From Candidatus Altarchaeales archaeon (lineage in GTDB: Archaea; Altiarchaeota; Altiarchaeia; IMC4; SCGC-AAA252-I15), in the NCBI GenBank assembly GCA_014729705.1, contig WJJK01000109.1, forward strand, positions 1 to 26,503: a DNA stretch of 26,503 nt, in the 5' to 3' direction. Positions 13,538-22,709 of the stretch are shown here, piece by piece (position 1 is the first letter of the stretch; the number at the start of each line of letters is the position of its first letter). Below the pieces are notes generated by a model, which searched no databases, had not been told where the DNA came from, and saw only the letters and a program-made list of their open reading frames with translations. The position numbers were made by a program, and so were the translations under genes.

Positions 13538-14665
13538 CTACTCCAGAGCTTTGAGAATCTCTTCTGCCTGCTCTTCGGAGATGTTACCAAGGCGAAGCTT
13601 TCTGGTGATCTTGGCGATTAGTTCAGGCCTGGCCCCTTCAGAGCCGGCCGCAGCAGCCGCCGCCTCGTCTGCGGCTGCAGGGTTTTCCTTCTTCTTCTTT
13701 CTCTGGACCCCACCCTTGGCGAAATCCTTGATGGCGGCGACATAGGCCGAAAGCATCTTCTCATCCAGGCCCGGGGCAGAGATCACGTTGGTCACGAGGG
13801 GCTGCCCCTCTTCCATGACTACGTTTACAGCCCCCATGTCCAACCCGGACTTGTAGATAGCCGATATGGCGGTGCTGATGGCTTGCGCGGGCACATGATG
13901 GGCTGCAATTTCGCGCCACTCCCAGCCATGCTGGACGCTCTTCAGCATGTGGCTGGGTCCCCTGAGGAGATCCTCTGCCAGCATGCTGACTACGATCCGG
14001 ATCTCCCCCTCTGTGGCTTGGGTGGCCTCCTGATTCTGCTTCTTGAGCTCCGCCAGAAGATTGGAAGCGGAAGCGGCTACGGGGTCCTTGGAAAGAGCCT
14101 TGACTTCGATACCCAGAGCCTCCTCGCGGAAGATCTGGATTCGGTACTCCGTTCCCTGAAGAAGGCTTCGGAAATAGTGAAGGTTCCCGCCGCCCTCCTT
14201 TGTGGCTCCCTCCAGGACGACCTTCTCCAGGTCCTCCTTTGTCCAACAGAAAACCGGCCGGCCCTTGTGGAACTGATTCATTCCCAGGCAGGGCAGAATC
14301 AGTTCTCCCTCGTCTACTGCCTTCCTCAGCATTGAGATGCCTGCGCTTGGGTGTCTTCCGGCTACGTTGATGAAGGCGGGTACCCGGATGCCCTTCGCCT
14401 GGAGCTTTGTCAGGAGCGCCAGCTTGTTCCGGGCCTGGCTGATGTGACTGGGATGGTTGAGAACCCGGATCTCTCCTTGGGCGATCTTGGAGCGCAGGTC
14501 CTCGGGATTGTACTTCTGGCGCGACTCGGCCCTGCACCCCCAGCCCACCAGGATGTCCAGCTTGTCGAAGTCGGGGGTCTTTTTGCCGTGATGGAAATCC
14601 AAAGCCTCGGCCAGCTTCGGCCCGGTAACATCCGAGCCCGAAGAGTACCAAACGTAACCGCTCAT
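13538..14665 (-). CDS. ATP-grasp-like protein with altered metal ligands
   Basis: This 375-residue protein is a paralog of the one at 5868-6713. The ATP-binding strand LPCLGMNQFHKGRPVFCWT (residues 124-142) and the GTEYRIQIF pair (171-179) align with it. The metal site does not: where the paralog has D236, E250 and N252, this one has N281, N293 and I295 (LVTNVISAPGL, 290-300). It may therefore bind nucleotide or peptide without catalysis, or act as a regulatory partner. An Ala/Lys-rich linker (322-345) leads to a short helical tail with ELIAKITRKLRLGNISEEQ (348-366), possibly a UBA-like or binding helix bundle. It lies between the amidoligase and the acetyltransferase genes, 10 and 3 bases away. 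Confidence 0.88.
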   Translation of the reverse strand: MSGYVWYSSGSDVTGPKLAEALDFHHGKKTPDFDKLDILVGWGCRAESRQKYNPEDLRSKIAQGEIRVLNHPSHISQARNKLALLTKLQAKGIRVPAFINVAGRHPSAGISMLRKAVDEGELILPCLGMNQFHKGRPVFCWTKEDLEKVVLEGATKEGGGNLHYFRSLLQGTEYRIQIFREEALGIEVKALSKDPVAASASNLLAELKKQNQEATQATEGEIRIVVSMLAEDLLRGPSHMLKSVQHGWEWREIAAHHVPAQAISTAISAIYKSGLDMGAVNVVMEEGQPLVTNVISAPGLDEKMLSAYVAAIKDFAKGGVQRKKKKENPAAADEAAAAAAGSEGARPELIAKITRKLRLGNISEEQAEEILKALE

Positions 14666-14675
14666 TTCGATCTCC

Positions 14676-15935
14676 TTATCTCGCCTCTACTTCTTCGAGG
14701 GCAGTTCTCAGTTGCTTACTTGCTCGCGGGAGGATCTTCTTGTCCTCCTGCCAGTTCTTCCTCACATCCAAACTTACTCCCTCTACGATGTGAGAGGGAT
14801 CTTCCTTGGCCAGAGAGATGAGAGCTGTTATCTCTGGCTTATAGTCATCGAACCTGTCCAGGCTGCGTACCCAGCGCTCCCATACGTCTATTTTATCTTC
14901 CGTCACTTCCTCGGGACGAGCGCGGTTGATCATAGCCCGGATCTCCCGGAATCCCTTGATGCCGAAGGTCTTAAGCATTCCAGGCTTGGAAATAGGATTA
15001 GATGCCCACTCCAGATCGAACTTTTTGTCCGCGATCCTTCCATAGGCCGTTTCTGCAATGCATTTGGCGGTTCCGATAGCGATCTTGGCCAAGGTAGGAT
15101 GAACCAACCACAACCCACTGAGTACCCTGTACTCGAACCGGTCTCTCTCGGGGTAGTCTGCTCGGATGTCCCCGGCCTTCCCGTAGTTGTACTTGCACCC
15201 GTTGCGTCTGTGCCATGGTTCAGGGGTGTCGAAGCGAGCCATAGGTAGGGCTAAGAGCCCATCCAAAGCCCCGGCTATCTGAGTGTAAATAGGGAGCGCC
15301 CTGTTGGCGGGGATTTGAGAGGGTCTTCCCAGATGAATGTGTCCTCCGAACCAGTACACTCGGTTGGGGTCCACGAAAGTAGCTCCTCCTTTCCAGAGAA
15401 ACTGGTCTACTCGTGGTGGTGGGTTCTGGAGAATACTTTGCATGTTTGCCACCACTTCAAGGTGTGAACGGCTGGGATCAGGGCGTACTTCAACGCTGGG
15501 ACCATCGCTACCGAACTTGCCGGCGGCGCTGAGCACTTGGTTGCCTCTAACTAAAAACCCTTGCTTACCGATGAGCCCGAACTCGGGGTCCGCTCCCACA
15601 GTAATGCTGGAGATGCCTTCTGTGACCCATGGGCCTTTCGGGTCCTTCTTTCGAGAGACTCTCTGTTGCACACTACGAGTCACGAAGCCTACGTAATAGG
15701 TCTCTTCTTCCCGTACTTTCCCACTTTTGATCATCCTGGTTAAACGACTGACGTCTTCCCTGTAAGCCTGCTTAACCTGGAGGGAAAGCTCGTACAGACC
15801 TTTGCCTATGACTACCCGGTCGTTTGAAAAACGGAAGTTCTCACGTGCTCTCCGCGGGAATCTGATAACGTGGTTCTCTCCCGCTTCACCCATCCTGTCG
15901 GAATAGATGAGCCTAAGCTGAACCTTTCTCGACAT
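14676..15935 (-). CDS. Amidoligase (phage COOH-NH2 ligase type 2), copy 1
   Basis: A 419-residue amidoligase of the glutamine-synthetase-like fold, the family first noted in phage phiEco32 and relatives. Signature motifs are VGADPEFGLI (113-122), GSDGPSVEVRPDPS (142-155), GGHIHLG (197-203) and FEYRV (267-271); the Glu, His and Arg residues bind two metals and ATP. Such enzymes join a carboxylate to an amine at the cost of ATP. The N-terminal 105 residues are basic and absent from the other two copies' pattern, and the C-terminal about 130 residues are helical. It stands between the glutamine amidotransferase and ATP-grasp genes with 10-15 base gaps. The substrate is unknown. Confidence 0.9.
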   Translation of the reverse strand: MSRKVQLRLIYSDRMGEAGENHVIRFPRRARENFRFSNDRVVIGKGLYELSLQVKQAYREDVSRLTRMIKSGKVREEETYYVGFVTRSVQQRVSRKKDPKGPWVTEGISSITVGADPEFGLIGKQGFLVRGNQVLSAAGKFGSDGPSVEVRPDPSRSHLEVVANMQSILQNPPPRVDQFLWKGGATFVDPNRVYWFGGHIHLGRPSQIPANRALPIYTQIAGALDGLLALPMARFDTPEPWHRRNGCKYNYGKAGDIRADYPERDRFEYRVLSGLWLVHPTLAKIAIGTAKCIAETAYGRIADKKFDLEWASNPISKPGMLKTFGIKGFREIRAMINRARPEEVTEDKIDVWERWVRSLDRFDDYKPEITALISLAKEDPSHIVEGVSLDVRKNWQEDKKILPRASKQLRTALEEVEAR

Positions 15936-15950
15936 AACTTTCCTTTTGAA

Positions 15951-17612
15951 CTACTGGTGGGTGTCTGATTCCCGCCGATTTTCGCCCCTCTTGAGGGTCC
16001 TGATAGTGTCTCTGATGAGTTTCCTGCCAGCACGATCGTCGAAGAGAGACCTGGCAGTTTCCTTCAGTTGCCTCTTTCTCTCCGCGTCGATGTTGAACAT
16101 GTCCACTACAATGTCGAAGTTAGACATGTTGACCTTGTAATCACCCAGGCGTAGGGCGGAGAGCAGGTAGTGGATGTGACGGAGCTCCCAGATCTTCCTC
16201 TCGGCTCGCCTTTGCTTCTCGTTCTGCCTTTCCAGCCTCTCGGTCTGCGACTTGGCCTTTCTACGGATCTCCTCTACGTCCTTCTTGGCCTCCAGCCGAG
16301 CTGCCCCGTAGCCCATGCTGAAATGCAGACCGGCAATGAGGTTGGCTATTTCTACAACAGGCTTCCTGTTGATTTCCGCCACAGTCATGCCAAGAACTCC
16401 CGCCAAACTACTCGCGTCTTGGTAGTCAATGGAGACACCCAGGGCTTTGGCCCTCTCCATGGCTTTGGCTTCTTGTCCCGGAATCTCCATTTCTACCGTG
16501 GTGACGACGTCATCGTCCTTCTTCTCCTGAGCTCTCGTGGGGATAGCTCGAGCGGCGTCGCCCGCTTCCTTCTTGGTGGTCTTGACCACCGAGCCCTTGT
16601 TTGGGTAGTTATAGCCGGCGACTCCTGTTCCCCTTGACTGAGACCCAAAGCCTGAGCTATAGTAGGTAGTGCTCTTGACAGGGCCTTCCCACCCCTCGAG
16701 GACCTTGGAGTTGTACTCGGTCATCTTTCCGGCTTCCGAGATGTCGTCCAGATCCTTCCAGGCCGGGCTGGCGAAGTTTGGCCACGCCTTGGTTGTGTCG
16801 AAGATCCTGTAGTCCCTTTCTGGGAGGATGCGGTCGCAGGTTCTAAGTTCTGGCAGAGATGAGTCGAGCATCATCCGGATAAAGTTGTACTTTTCCAGGG
16901 CCGCCTCGAAGATTTTCTTTTCCGATACGATAAACACCATGTTTAGTGGTGCCACCATGAAGTACTCCATGGGACGCTCTTTTCGGAAGGTGACTACTTG
17001 TTCTGGGAACCTGGAGTTCACCATGATTACGGCGTAGGAGCCTTCCAACCTCTGACCTACGTATTTCAGCATGTCGGCCGTGACCGGCTTCGAGCCGCCG
17101 TCAGTCATGTGGTACATAAAGTGGAAGATAGACTCACTGTCCACGCTTCCCTGTCGCTCCAGCACCTCCGGTAGCTTCTTGAAGATGACCTCGTGGTTGC
17201 TTAGGGTTCCGTTGTGGATTCCCAGGAGAGCATGGTGCTCATCCAGTTGAACTGCGAACGGGTGGTTGTCCTTGTTGTCTTTCCCTCTGGAGCCTACCGT
17301 AGCAGCTCGGCAGTGGCCTACGACGGCAGTGGTATCGACGGGATGTTCGTCCCATGTTCCCATGATTTCGGAGTAGATGATGGGATCTCTCAGGTCCTCG
17401 GTTCTGGATAACGGCACCCACTCGGTGACCTTTTGACCCTTCTTGGTCATCAACCAGTCACCGTCTTTGTGTACCTGATACATACCGGTGGCGTCTTTAC
17501 CCCGATGTTCTGTTTTCAGCATGCTGTCGGAGAACAGGATCCGCAGGGCCTTGTTCCGCGTTGCCCGATCTACCTTGCTTTCATACTGAACTACGCCGAC
17601 GATTCCGCACAT
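15951..17612 (-). CDS. Class II glutamine amidotransferase with C-terminal coiled coil
   Basis: The 553-residue protein starts MCGIVGVVQY, so removal of Met leaves the nucleophile C2 at the N-terminus, as in GlmS, PurF and AsnB glutaminase domains. Further family motifs: HRGKDATG (36-43), HCRAATVG (100-107), NHPF (116-119) and HNGTL (133-137). It should split glutamine and supply ammonia. The C-terminal about 200 residues carry no synthetase domain. They include a Lys/Glu-rich coiled coil (about 445-480) that may dock it to a ligase such as the adjoining amidoligase. AGGAG lies ahead of the ATG at proper distance. A second, shorter glutaminase gene lies immediately upstream. Confidence 0.92.
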   Translation of the reverse strand: MCGIVGVVQYESKVDRATRNKALRILFSDSMLKTEHRGKDATGMYQVHKDGDWLMTKKGQKVTEWVPLSRTEDLRDPIIYSEIMGTWDEHPVDTTAVVGHCRAATVGSRGKDNKDNHPFAVQLDEHHALLGIHNGTLSNHEVIFKKLPEVLERQGSVDSESIFHFMYHMTDGGSKPVTADMLKYVGQRLEGSYAVIMVNSRFPEQVVTFRKERPMEYFMVAPLNMVFIVSEKKIFEAALEKYNFIRMMLDSSLPELRTCDRILPERDYRIFDTTKAWPNFASPAWKDLDDISEAGKMTEYNSKVLEGWEGPVKSTTYYSSGFGSQSRGTGVAGYNYPNKGSVVKTTKKEAGDAARAIPTRAQEKKDDDVVTTVEMEIPGQEAKAMERAKALGVSIDYQDASSLAGVLGMTVAEINRKPVVEIANLIAGLHFSMGYGAARLEAKKDVEEIRRKAKSQTERLERQNEKQRRAERKIWELRHIHYLLSALRLGDYKVNMSNFDIVVDMFNIDAERKRQLKETARSLFDDRAGRKLIRDTIRTLKRGENRRESDTHQ

Positions 17613-17623
17613 TCTCTGTTCTC

Positions 17624-18454
17624 CTACCCCGCAAAGTGGGTCCAGGCGTTAAACTCCCGAACCCTTTTGTAGTTTTCCCACTTCACTGGAAGGGCAAAGT
17701 CCTCCAGGTGGTCTGTAATCTCTCCCGCGTTCACATCGAAGAATAGACCCGTTCCGTCCGCCGGGACAGATTGCTTGGACTTCGGATTCATTCCCACTTT
17801 CCGCATGGCTCCGTAGAAGAAGCTGGATTCCGATGTGGTGATGACCATGTCGTAGTGCGGGACTCTAAAGAGGGAGAGCTGCCTGCCGTATCGGAACATG
17901 AGCATCTGTCCGGGGTTACGCATGTCCACAGCGGCACCTGTGAAGGCCCCGTCCAAGACCTTAGTGGTCTTTTGTAGGGCGCGCTTCGGCGAGACTCCTC
18001 TCTCCAGGTGCATTCTCAGTAGCTTGAAGATGACCTCGGAATCCACATCAGAATCCGCCTCGAAGTCCTTCTTGTGCTTCTTGAATAGACTGATGTCGTT
18101 GTAGAGAGTTCCGTTGTGGATTCCCAGCACTGGTTCTGCGATGATAGGGTGATTGTTCAGATCGCTTTCGTTGTTTCCTACGGAGGCTTGCCGGGAATGT
18201 AGGAGAACGAAGTTGGTTCTCGGTCCGATCTTCTCCAGCATGTCCTGGAATCGAGGACGAACTACGAAACGAGTAGGCCTCAACGGCTTCTTGTATACTA
18301 AGCATTCATCCTCGTTGATTACTGAGATGCCAGAGGCGTCCTCTCCTCGCACCCGGAGCTCTAACATAAGCTCCTGGGTCAGCGCCCGGAGCTTTTCGTA
18401 GGGAACACGCTTTCTCAAGTCACGCCCCACAGCAATCGTAGCTATTCCACACAT
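17624..18454 (-). CDS. Stand-alone class II glutamine amidotransferase
   Basis: A 276-residue protein composed of one class II glutaminase domain. C2 in MCGIATIAVG is the nucleophile; RGEDASG (36-42), HSRQASVG (86-93), NNHP (100-103) and HNGTLYND (113-120) are the Gln-binding and oxyanion residues. It has the same fold as its neighbour at 15951 but no C-terminal extension, and sequence similarity between the two is limited mostly to these motifs. It is therefore an old duplication or a separate acquisition. Eleven bases separate the two genes. Ammonia released here could feed one of the amidoligases or an ATP-grasp enzyme of the cassette. Confidence 0.92.
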   Translation of the reverse strand: MCGIATIAVGRDLRKRVPYEKLRALTQELMLELRVRGEDASGISVINEDECLVYKKPLRPTRFVVRPRFQDMLEKIGPRTNFVLLHSRQASVGNNESDLNNHPIIAEPVLGIHNGTLYNDISLFKKHKKDFEADSDVDSEVIFKLLRMHLERGVSPKRALQKTTKVLDGAFTGAAVDMRNPGQMLMFRYGRQLSLFRVPHYDMVITTSESSFFYGAMRKVGMNPKSKQSVPADGTGLFFDVNAGEITDHLEDFALPVKWENYKRVREFNAWTHFAG

Positions 18455-18472
18455 CCCGGCTTTCCGAGCCTC

Positions 18473-20158
18473 CTATGTGGTAATGAGCGCGCCGATGGCA
18501 TCGCTCCACCTGTAGTGTCCAGAGCCAATCAGCTCATTGACGGTTTGGGCCACATCGTTGGGATCCTGCCCGAGGTTCGCGGCCACTTCTTCGATCCAGG
18601 ATTCCACGTCTTCGCACTCCACGATACCAGCCAAGTCGATGATTTCCAGGACCTCCTCTTCGTTGTCTCCACGCCCCGGCGGCTCTTCCCTGGCGTAATC
18701 GCCGTAGAGATCTCTCTCGATGTCCTCCCAGCTCTGTCCCTCGACAAGCCGGACAGAGCATGGGCGCTCCGCCAGCTCCATCAGGATGTTGAACGACGGT
18801 CCCAGGTTCGTAAGCTCAGGCTTGAGTAGCTGGACCATCTCTCGTGCCGTTTCCCTTAAGAAGGGAATAAAGGGCCCGATGCCCGAAGTGTCGGCAAAGC
18901 GGCCGCCGCCCCACTCTCGATGCTCACCATCGATAATATGCGGGGCGGTCTGCTTGACTCTTTCCGTGAACTCCTGATCTCCCACTTCCATGATACCGTA
19001 CTGGGAAAGGCGAACCGCCTTCATAACCAGTGCATAGCAGAGCATGGCCCAGGAAGCGGCTACTGCCGGAGATAGGCAGCCGTCCGCTATTCGGTTTTCG
19101 ATGTGAAAGGTTTCTACGTCTCCCTTCCCATCGAACTCGCAGAAGTGGTAGGCCACGGAGGCATATTTGCCATTCTGAGGCGCCCCGCCCATGCAGATGA
19201 TGTTCTGAGCCAGCTCTCGCTGCACTCGGCTCATCTTGCTTCGCACCGCGCTGAAGCGGAAGATTGACTGGCGGAATCTGGCCCATCGAGTCAGGCTCTC
19301 CATGCTGGCGCCAGCGCTCATGATCCAGAACATGGCTAGTTCGTAGCGGCGGTGGAGCTGATGAAGATTGGCCAGCACGATCTCAGGCAGGGGCTCTTCG
19401 AGATCCGAGATCTTCTCCGGACCCTGGAAGTAGCCAGCCAGGACGTGGTAGTGCTGACCGCACCGCTCATTTACGAAGCCACCGTTCTCCACGATGGGAT
19501 CGATGATGTTCTTGCACATGTTGTAGAAGCTGTTCCAGTGGATTCGCCGGCCGACTGTTGGGACCTCGATACCACCGTTGTACATCAGGGAGTTGTCTTT
19601 CTTGACCTCCAAGACTCCGGAAGCACCCACCTGTCCCAGAGTCCCAGTCGGCGTGAGAAGATCCCTCATCTCTCTCCTTACGCTTTCCGGATCCCTGCGA
19701 ATGTCGGCCTTCTCCACCGTCCTTCCTCGGCGCTGGAAGCTCGGGCAGACCGTGCAGTAGGGTGTGTGCATGGAGCAGCTGAGCCCTCGGCAGTTGAGCA
19801 TCCATGCCGGGCACGTCTTGCACGCCTCAGAGTCAGTTTCGTCCTTGGCGGGGCACTGGAAATCCTCGCCCAAGAACTTTCCTGTGGAGCGGGTGAGACA
19901 GAACGCCGGATGCCGTGTTGTCAGGCAGGTTTCCAGATTTACGCAATCCTCTACACAGGGCTTGTCCGCGTGAACGCACGCCTCCGAATCCTTCTCTTGG
20001 AGAGGAGCCGTGGGTTCGGGCAGGTTGATCTCGAACTCAGTCCCGATCTTGAGGATCTTGGGAAGATGCTCCAGGAGATAGCTGCACTGTTCGCGAGTTA
20101 GCGGGGGACGGCTGGTCTTCTGCTGAAACCTCAGCGCGCCGCGATTCCGTTTCTTCAC
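18473..20158 (-). CDS. Amidoligase-like protein with cysteine-rich insert, copy 2
   Basis: The 561-residue protein shows the amidoligase motif series in divergent form: IGTEFEINLP (38-47), KKDNSLMYNGGIEVP (186-200), ERCGQHYHVLAGY (231-243) and FHIENRIADG (351-360). Between the first two lies an insert with twelve Cys (61, 68, 72, 78, 87, 102, 113, 116, 123, 128, 135, 138), enough for two or three zinc or Fe-S sites. The C-terminal 110 residues are acidic and helical. It is longer than the other two copies. It overlaps the copy at 20155 by 4 bases (ATGA). The insert may bind a substrate or a metal cluster; the A-type Fe-S carrier in this window would fit the latter. Confidence 0.82.
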   Translation of the reverse strand: MKKRNRGALRFQQKTSRPPLTREQCSYLLEHLPKILKIGTEFEINLPEPTAPLQEKDSEACVHADKPCVEDCVNLETCLTTRHPAFCLTRSTGKFLGEDFQCPAKDETDSEACKTCPAWMLNCRGLSCSMHTPYCTVCPSFQRRGRTVEKADIRRDPESVRREMRDLLTPTGTLGQVGASGVLEVKKDNSLMYNGGIEVPTVGRRIHWNSFYNMCKNIIDPIVENGGFVNERCGQHYHVLAGYFQGPEKISDLEEPLPEIVLANLHQLHRRYELAMFWIMSAGASMESLTRWARFRQSIFRFSAVRSKMSRVQRELAQNIICMGGAPQNGKYASVAYHFCEFDGKGDVETFHIENRIADGCLSPAVAASWAMLCYALVMKAVRLSQYGIMEVGDQEFTERVKQTAPHIIDGEHREWGGGRFADTSGIGPFIPFLRETAREMVQLLKPELTNLGPSFNILMELAERPCSVRLVEGQSWEDIERDLYGDYAREEPPGRGDNEEEVLEIIDLAGIVECEDVESWIEEVAANLGQDPNDVAQTVNELIGSGHYRWSDAIGALITT

Positions 20159-21252
20159 GTCGATCCCTTCCAGTTATGGAGTAGATTAGGCAGGGGCGCT
20201 TTCCCCGCCTCCACTTCTCTGAAAAACTCTTCCACTGCTTGTTCGTGCTTTCCGTAGGTCGGCAGCTCTTGAAGTTCCCTACGGATTTTCTCCAGATGGC
20301 TTTTCGCCACCTTGACGTCTCTGTCCTGAAGAACATTCTTTATTTTGTTGGGTTCCGGAATGGGCATAACCTCTTGAAGCTCACTCTCGCTCAACCTATG
20401 TAGGTTTACGAAGTTGCTACTGGTTACTTTTATACGGCTAACTACGTTCTCGGTCAACAGGAGACATAGTCCCAGGAGGCCTCGAGCCATGGCTGGACTT
20501 CTCAAGTAGAAAGCACCGGGAGTTCTATACTCCAGAGTGATGTTCGAAGGGCGGTAGTCTCCGGGTCTGCCATAGTGGGAGTGCCCCAATCTTCGAAAGT
20601 GGTTTTCCTCAAGAGGAACCAGGGGGACGGATACGTACCAGTCAAGGCACTTGACCAGATGGTTCATAGCTGCCCGGCTGAAATCCTTTCGGGTGTTCAG
20701 AATCTCAGGCGGGATACCCAGATGAACGTGGAAACCAGCGGGCAGACCTCGAAAGTAGGAGTGTGCCAAGTACTCGAAGCTTTCTCCTCCTTCCGGAAAG
20801 CCTTTGGCCCAAGAACTTCTCTTCATCTGGTGGGGAATCTGGGGTATCAACCTGGATAGATTTTCTACCACTTGGTCCTCGTGTTTAGCATACATGGGAC
20901 GAAGCTCTCCCAGGCTACCGTCGGCTCCGATCTGCCCGGCGAACGGGAGGTAAGTAGTGGCAGAAATGAGAGTATTTCTCCAGATAATGAAAAACTCCGG
21001 GTCACAACCCAGAGTCACTTCCATAATCTTGAACTCTACATCTTGTCCGCGGATCTTCGAGAAGTTGGAGTGCGACACCAGCGCGTACTCTTGGTTGGGA
21101 TCCAGATTTTTCCTCACTTCCAGGATCAGTTCTTCTCTACCTCTGAGTTGGAGGAACTGCCCCAGGAGGATTCCCATCTCTTCCCGCAGACCCCGAGGAA
21201 GATGAATGCCACGTTCATTCGCTCGAGGGTCGGGTTGGATGTCAAACTCCAT
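20155..21252 (-). CDS. Amidoligase (phage COOH-NH2 ligase type 2), copy 3
   Basis: A 365-residue amidoligase with LGCDPEFFII (81-90), GADGSLGELRP (109-119), GFHVHLGIP (173-181) and TLEYRTPGAF (239-248), the same motif order as copy 1 at 14676. The shared 'G-x-DPEF ... DG-x-x-x-ElRP ... G-h-HlG ... EYR' set makes these two true paralogs, though outside the motifs they are very different. It is the first gene of the ligase cassette, 8 bases after the helicase gene's stop, so it is probably in the same transcript as replication genes. The C-terminus is helical and charged. The reaction is expected to be ATP-dependent amide formation on an unknown substrate. Confidence 0.9.
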   Translation of the reverse strand: MEFDIQPDPRANERGIHLPRGLREEMGILLGQFLQLRGREELILEVRKNLDPNQEYALVSHSNFSKIRGQDVEFKIMEVTLGCDPEFFIIWRNTLISATTYLPFAGQIGADGSLGELRPMYAKHEDQVVENLSRLIPQIPHQMKRSSWAKGFPEGGESFEYLAHSYFRGLPAGFHVHLGIPPEILNTRKDFSRAAMNHLVKCLDWYVSVPLVPLEENHFRRLGHSHYGRPGDYRPSNITLEYRTPGAFYLRSPAMARGLLGLCLLLTENVVSRIKVTSSNFVNLHRLSESELQEVMPIPEPNKIKNVLQDRDVKVAKSHLEKIRRELQELPTYGKHEQAVEEFFREVEAGKAPLPNLLHNWKGST

Positions 21253-21260
21253 CTCTTCTC

Positions 21261-22709
21261 CTATCTATCGATTACTGGCATACCCATCTCCCTATATACT
21301 CTGTTGAGCCTAGATTCCGCCTGGTTTACAAACATAAAGATTTTCTCGTCTATGTAGTCATAGACTATGGCGTCTGTTTTTCCCTCAAAAGGCCTTTGGA
21401 CTCGACCTACGGTCTGGACTACCAGACCCTTCCACTTCACTGGGGTGGCCATAAAAAGCCTATTCAGGGGCCGGTAGTTGAATCCTTCGGCCAATAGATC
21501 GTAGGTGGCTACCAGGACTTGGATTGCCCCGTCCTTGAAGTCGTTTACAATCCTCTCCCGGACCCTTTTGGGGATAGCCTTTTTCTTTTTGCGCTTGTCC
21601 TTTTTGCCAGTCTCTTCGTCATACTCCACGTCTACGGAGGAAACTACGAACTCGCATCGAAGCCCATGCTCTCTCAGCATCTCGGTGAGTACTTCGCAGT
21701 GCTTGGTTCTTTCCACCAGAACCACAGCGGTGTTTCCCGTGTCCCTGCACTCCCGAACTACGTCACTAACGATGAGTTCGTTACGCGCCCTGTCTACTAC
21801 CATGGCTTCCATGAACTTGTGGTAGTCCATAGTGTCGGAATCAACTGGGGACCACCCAGTGTGGATTCTCTTAATTGTGGGGATCATTAAGTGTTCGTCT
21901 TCGAAGAGAGCCGCGTGCTCTATCTCCGCAGCTTTAGGACCTATGGCATTGAACATAACCGCTTCGAGCTTGTCTCTGCGATAGGCTGTCGCTGTAAGTC
22001 CGTAGACAAACCGGGCTCGGAATCTATCAATAACCTGAAGGAAGGTAGTGCTCGGTACGTGGTGGGCTTCGTCTACTATGACCACCCCGAACTCATCTTC
22101 CAGTTCAGTTAAGTCTCTCTTGCGAAGAGTGGGAATCATCCCCACCGTCAACTGCTCTCCCACCTGCCACTTCTTGCCGTGTAGAATACCGATCTTATCC
22201 TCAGGTATCTCCAGCAGTTCCACAGCAGTCTCTACTGCTTGATCTTTGAGTTCTTTTCGGTGGGTGAGCCATAGGGCTTTCAGGCCCAGCCTGCGGCAGG
22301 CTTCCAAGCCCATCACAGTCTTACCACTACCTGCCGGGGCTACCAGGAACCCATTCTCGTTGTCCAGCAGCTCCCTGACAGCCGGTTCTTGGTCTTCGTA
22401 GCGAAGAACTATGTTTCCCTCCGGCCATGCCTTTTCCGCCTCCGGGCTGATCCTTTCGTCCTCTACCTCCCACTCACGCCCGAGGTCCTCCAGGATGTGC
22501 GAGAACAGACCTCTGGGAATGACCAGGCTTTCCCCGTCTTCCTGGTATTGCTTGATGTACTTGGGGATGTTTCCGGTCCAGCGGCCGAAAGTCTGGGCGT
22601 CCAGCCACTCTGGGTTCAGAGTTGTTAGGAGGTCTTTCAGGTAGCCCTTTAGCTCAGCGTCTGCCCCCTCAACCCGTAACTTGTTCCTCACTATAAGTCT
22701 TGGTGCCAT
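21261..22709 (-). CDS. SF2 DNA helicase (DEAH, UvsW-like)
   Basis: A 482-residue superfamily 2 helicase. Motifs: APAGSGKT (124-131, Walker A), IVDEAHH (211-217, Walker B), LTATAYRR (238-245, motif III), and near the C-terminus QTVGRVQRP (motif VI). The N-terminal 100 residues form the small domain often seen in phage homologs of UvsW and in type III restriction-like helicases. It probably unwinds branched DNA during replication and recombination, along with the RuvB and nuclease homologs here. A Lys-rich insertion (about 370-395) sits in the second RecA-like domain. The start lies 41 bases inside the preceding gene. Confidence 0.92.
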   Translation of the reverse strand: MAPRLIVRNKLRVEGADAELKGYLKDLLTTLNPEWLDAQTFGRWTGNIPKYIKQYQEDGESLVIPRGLFSHILEDLGREWEVEDERISPEAEKAWPEGNIVLRYEDQEPAVRELLDNENGFLVAPAGSGKTVMGLEACRRLGLKALWLTHRKELKDQAVETAVELLEIPEDKIGILHGKKWQVGEQLTVGMIPTLRKRDLTELEDEFGVVIVDEAHHVPSTTFLQVIDRFRARFVYGLTATAYRRDKLEAVMFNAIGPKAAEIEHAALFEDEHLMIPTIKRIHTGWSPVDSDTMDYHKFMEAMVVDRARNELIVSDVVRECRDTGNTAVVLVERTKHCEVLTEMLREHGLRCEFVVSSVDVEYDEETGKKDKRKKKKAIPKRVRERIVNDFKDGAIQVLVATYDLLAEGFNYRPLNRLFMATPVKWKGLVVQTVGRVQRPFEGKTDAIVYDYIDEKIFMFVNQAESRLNRVYREMGMPVIDR

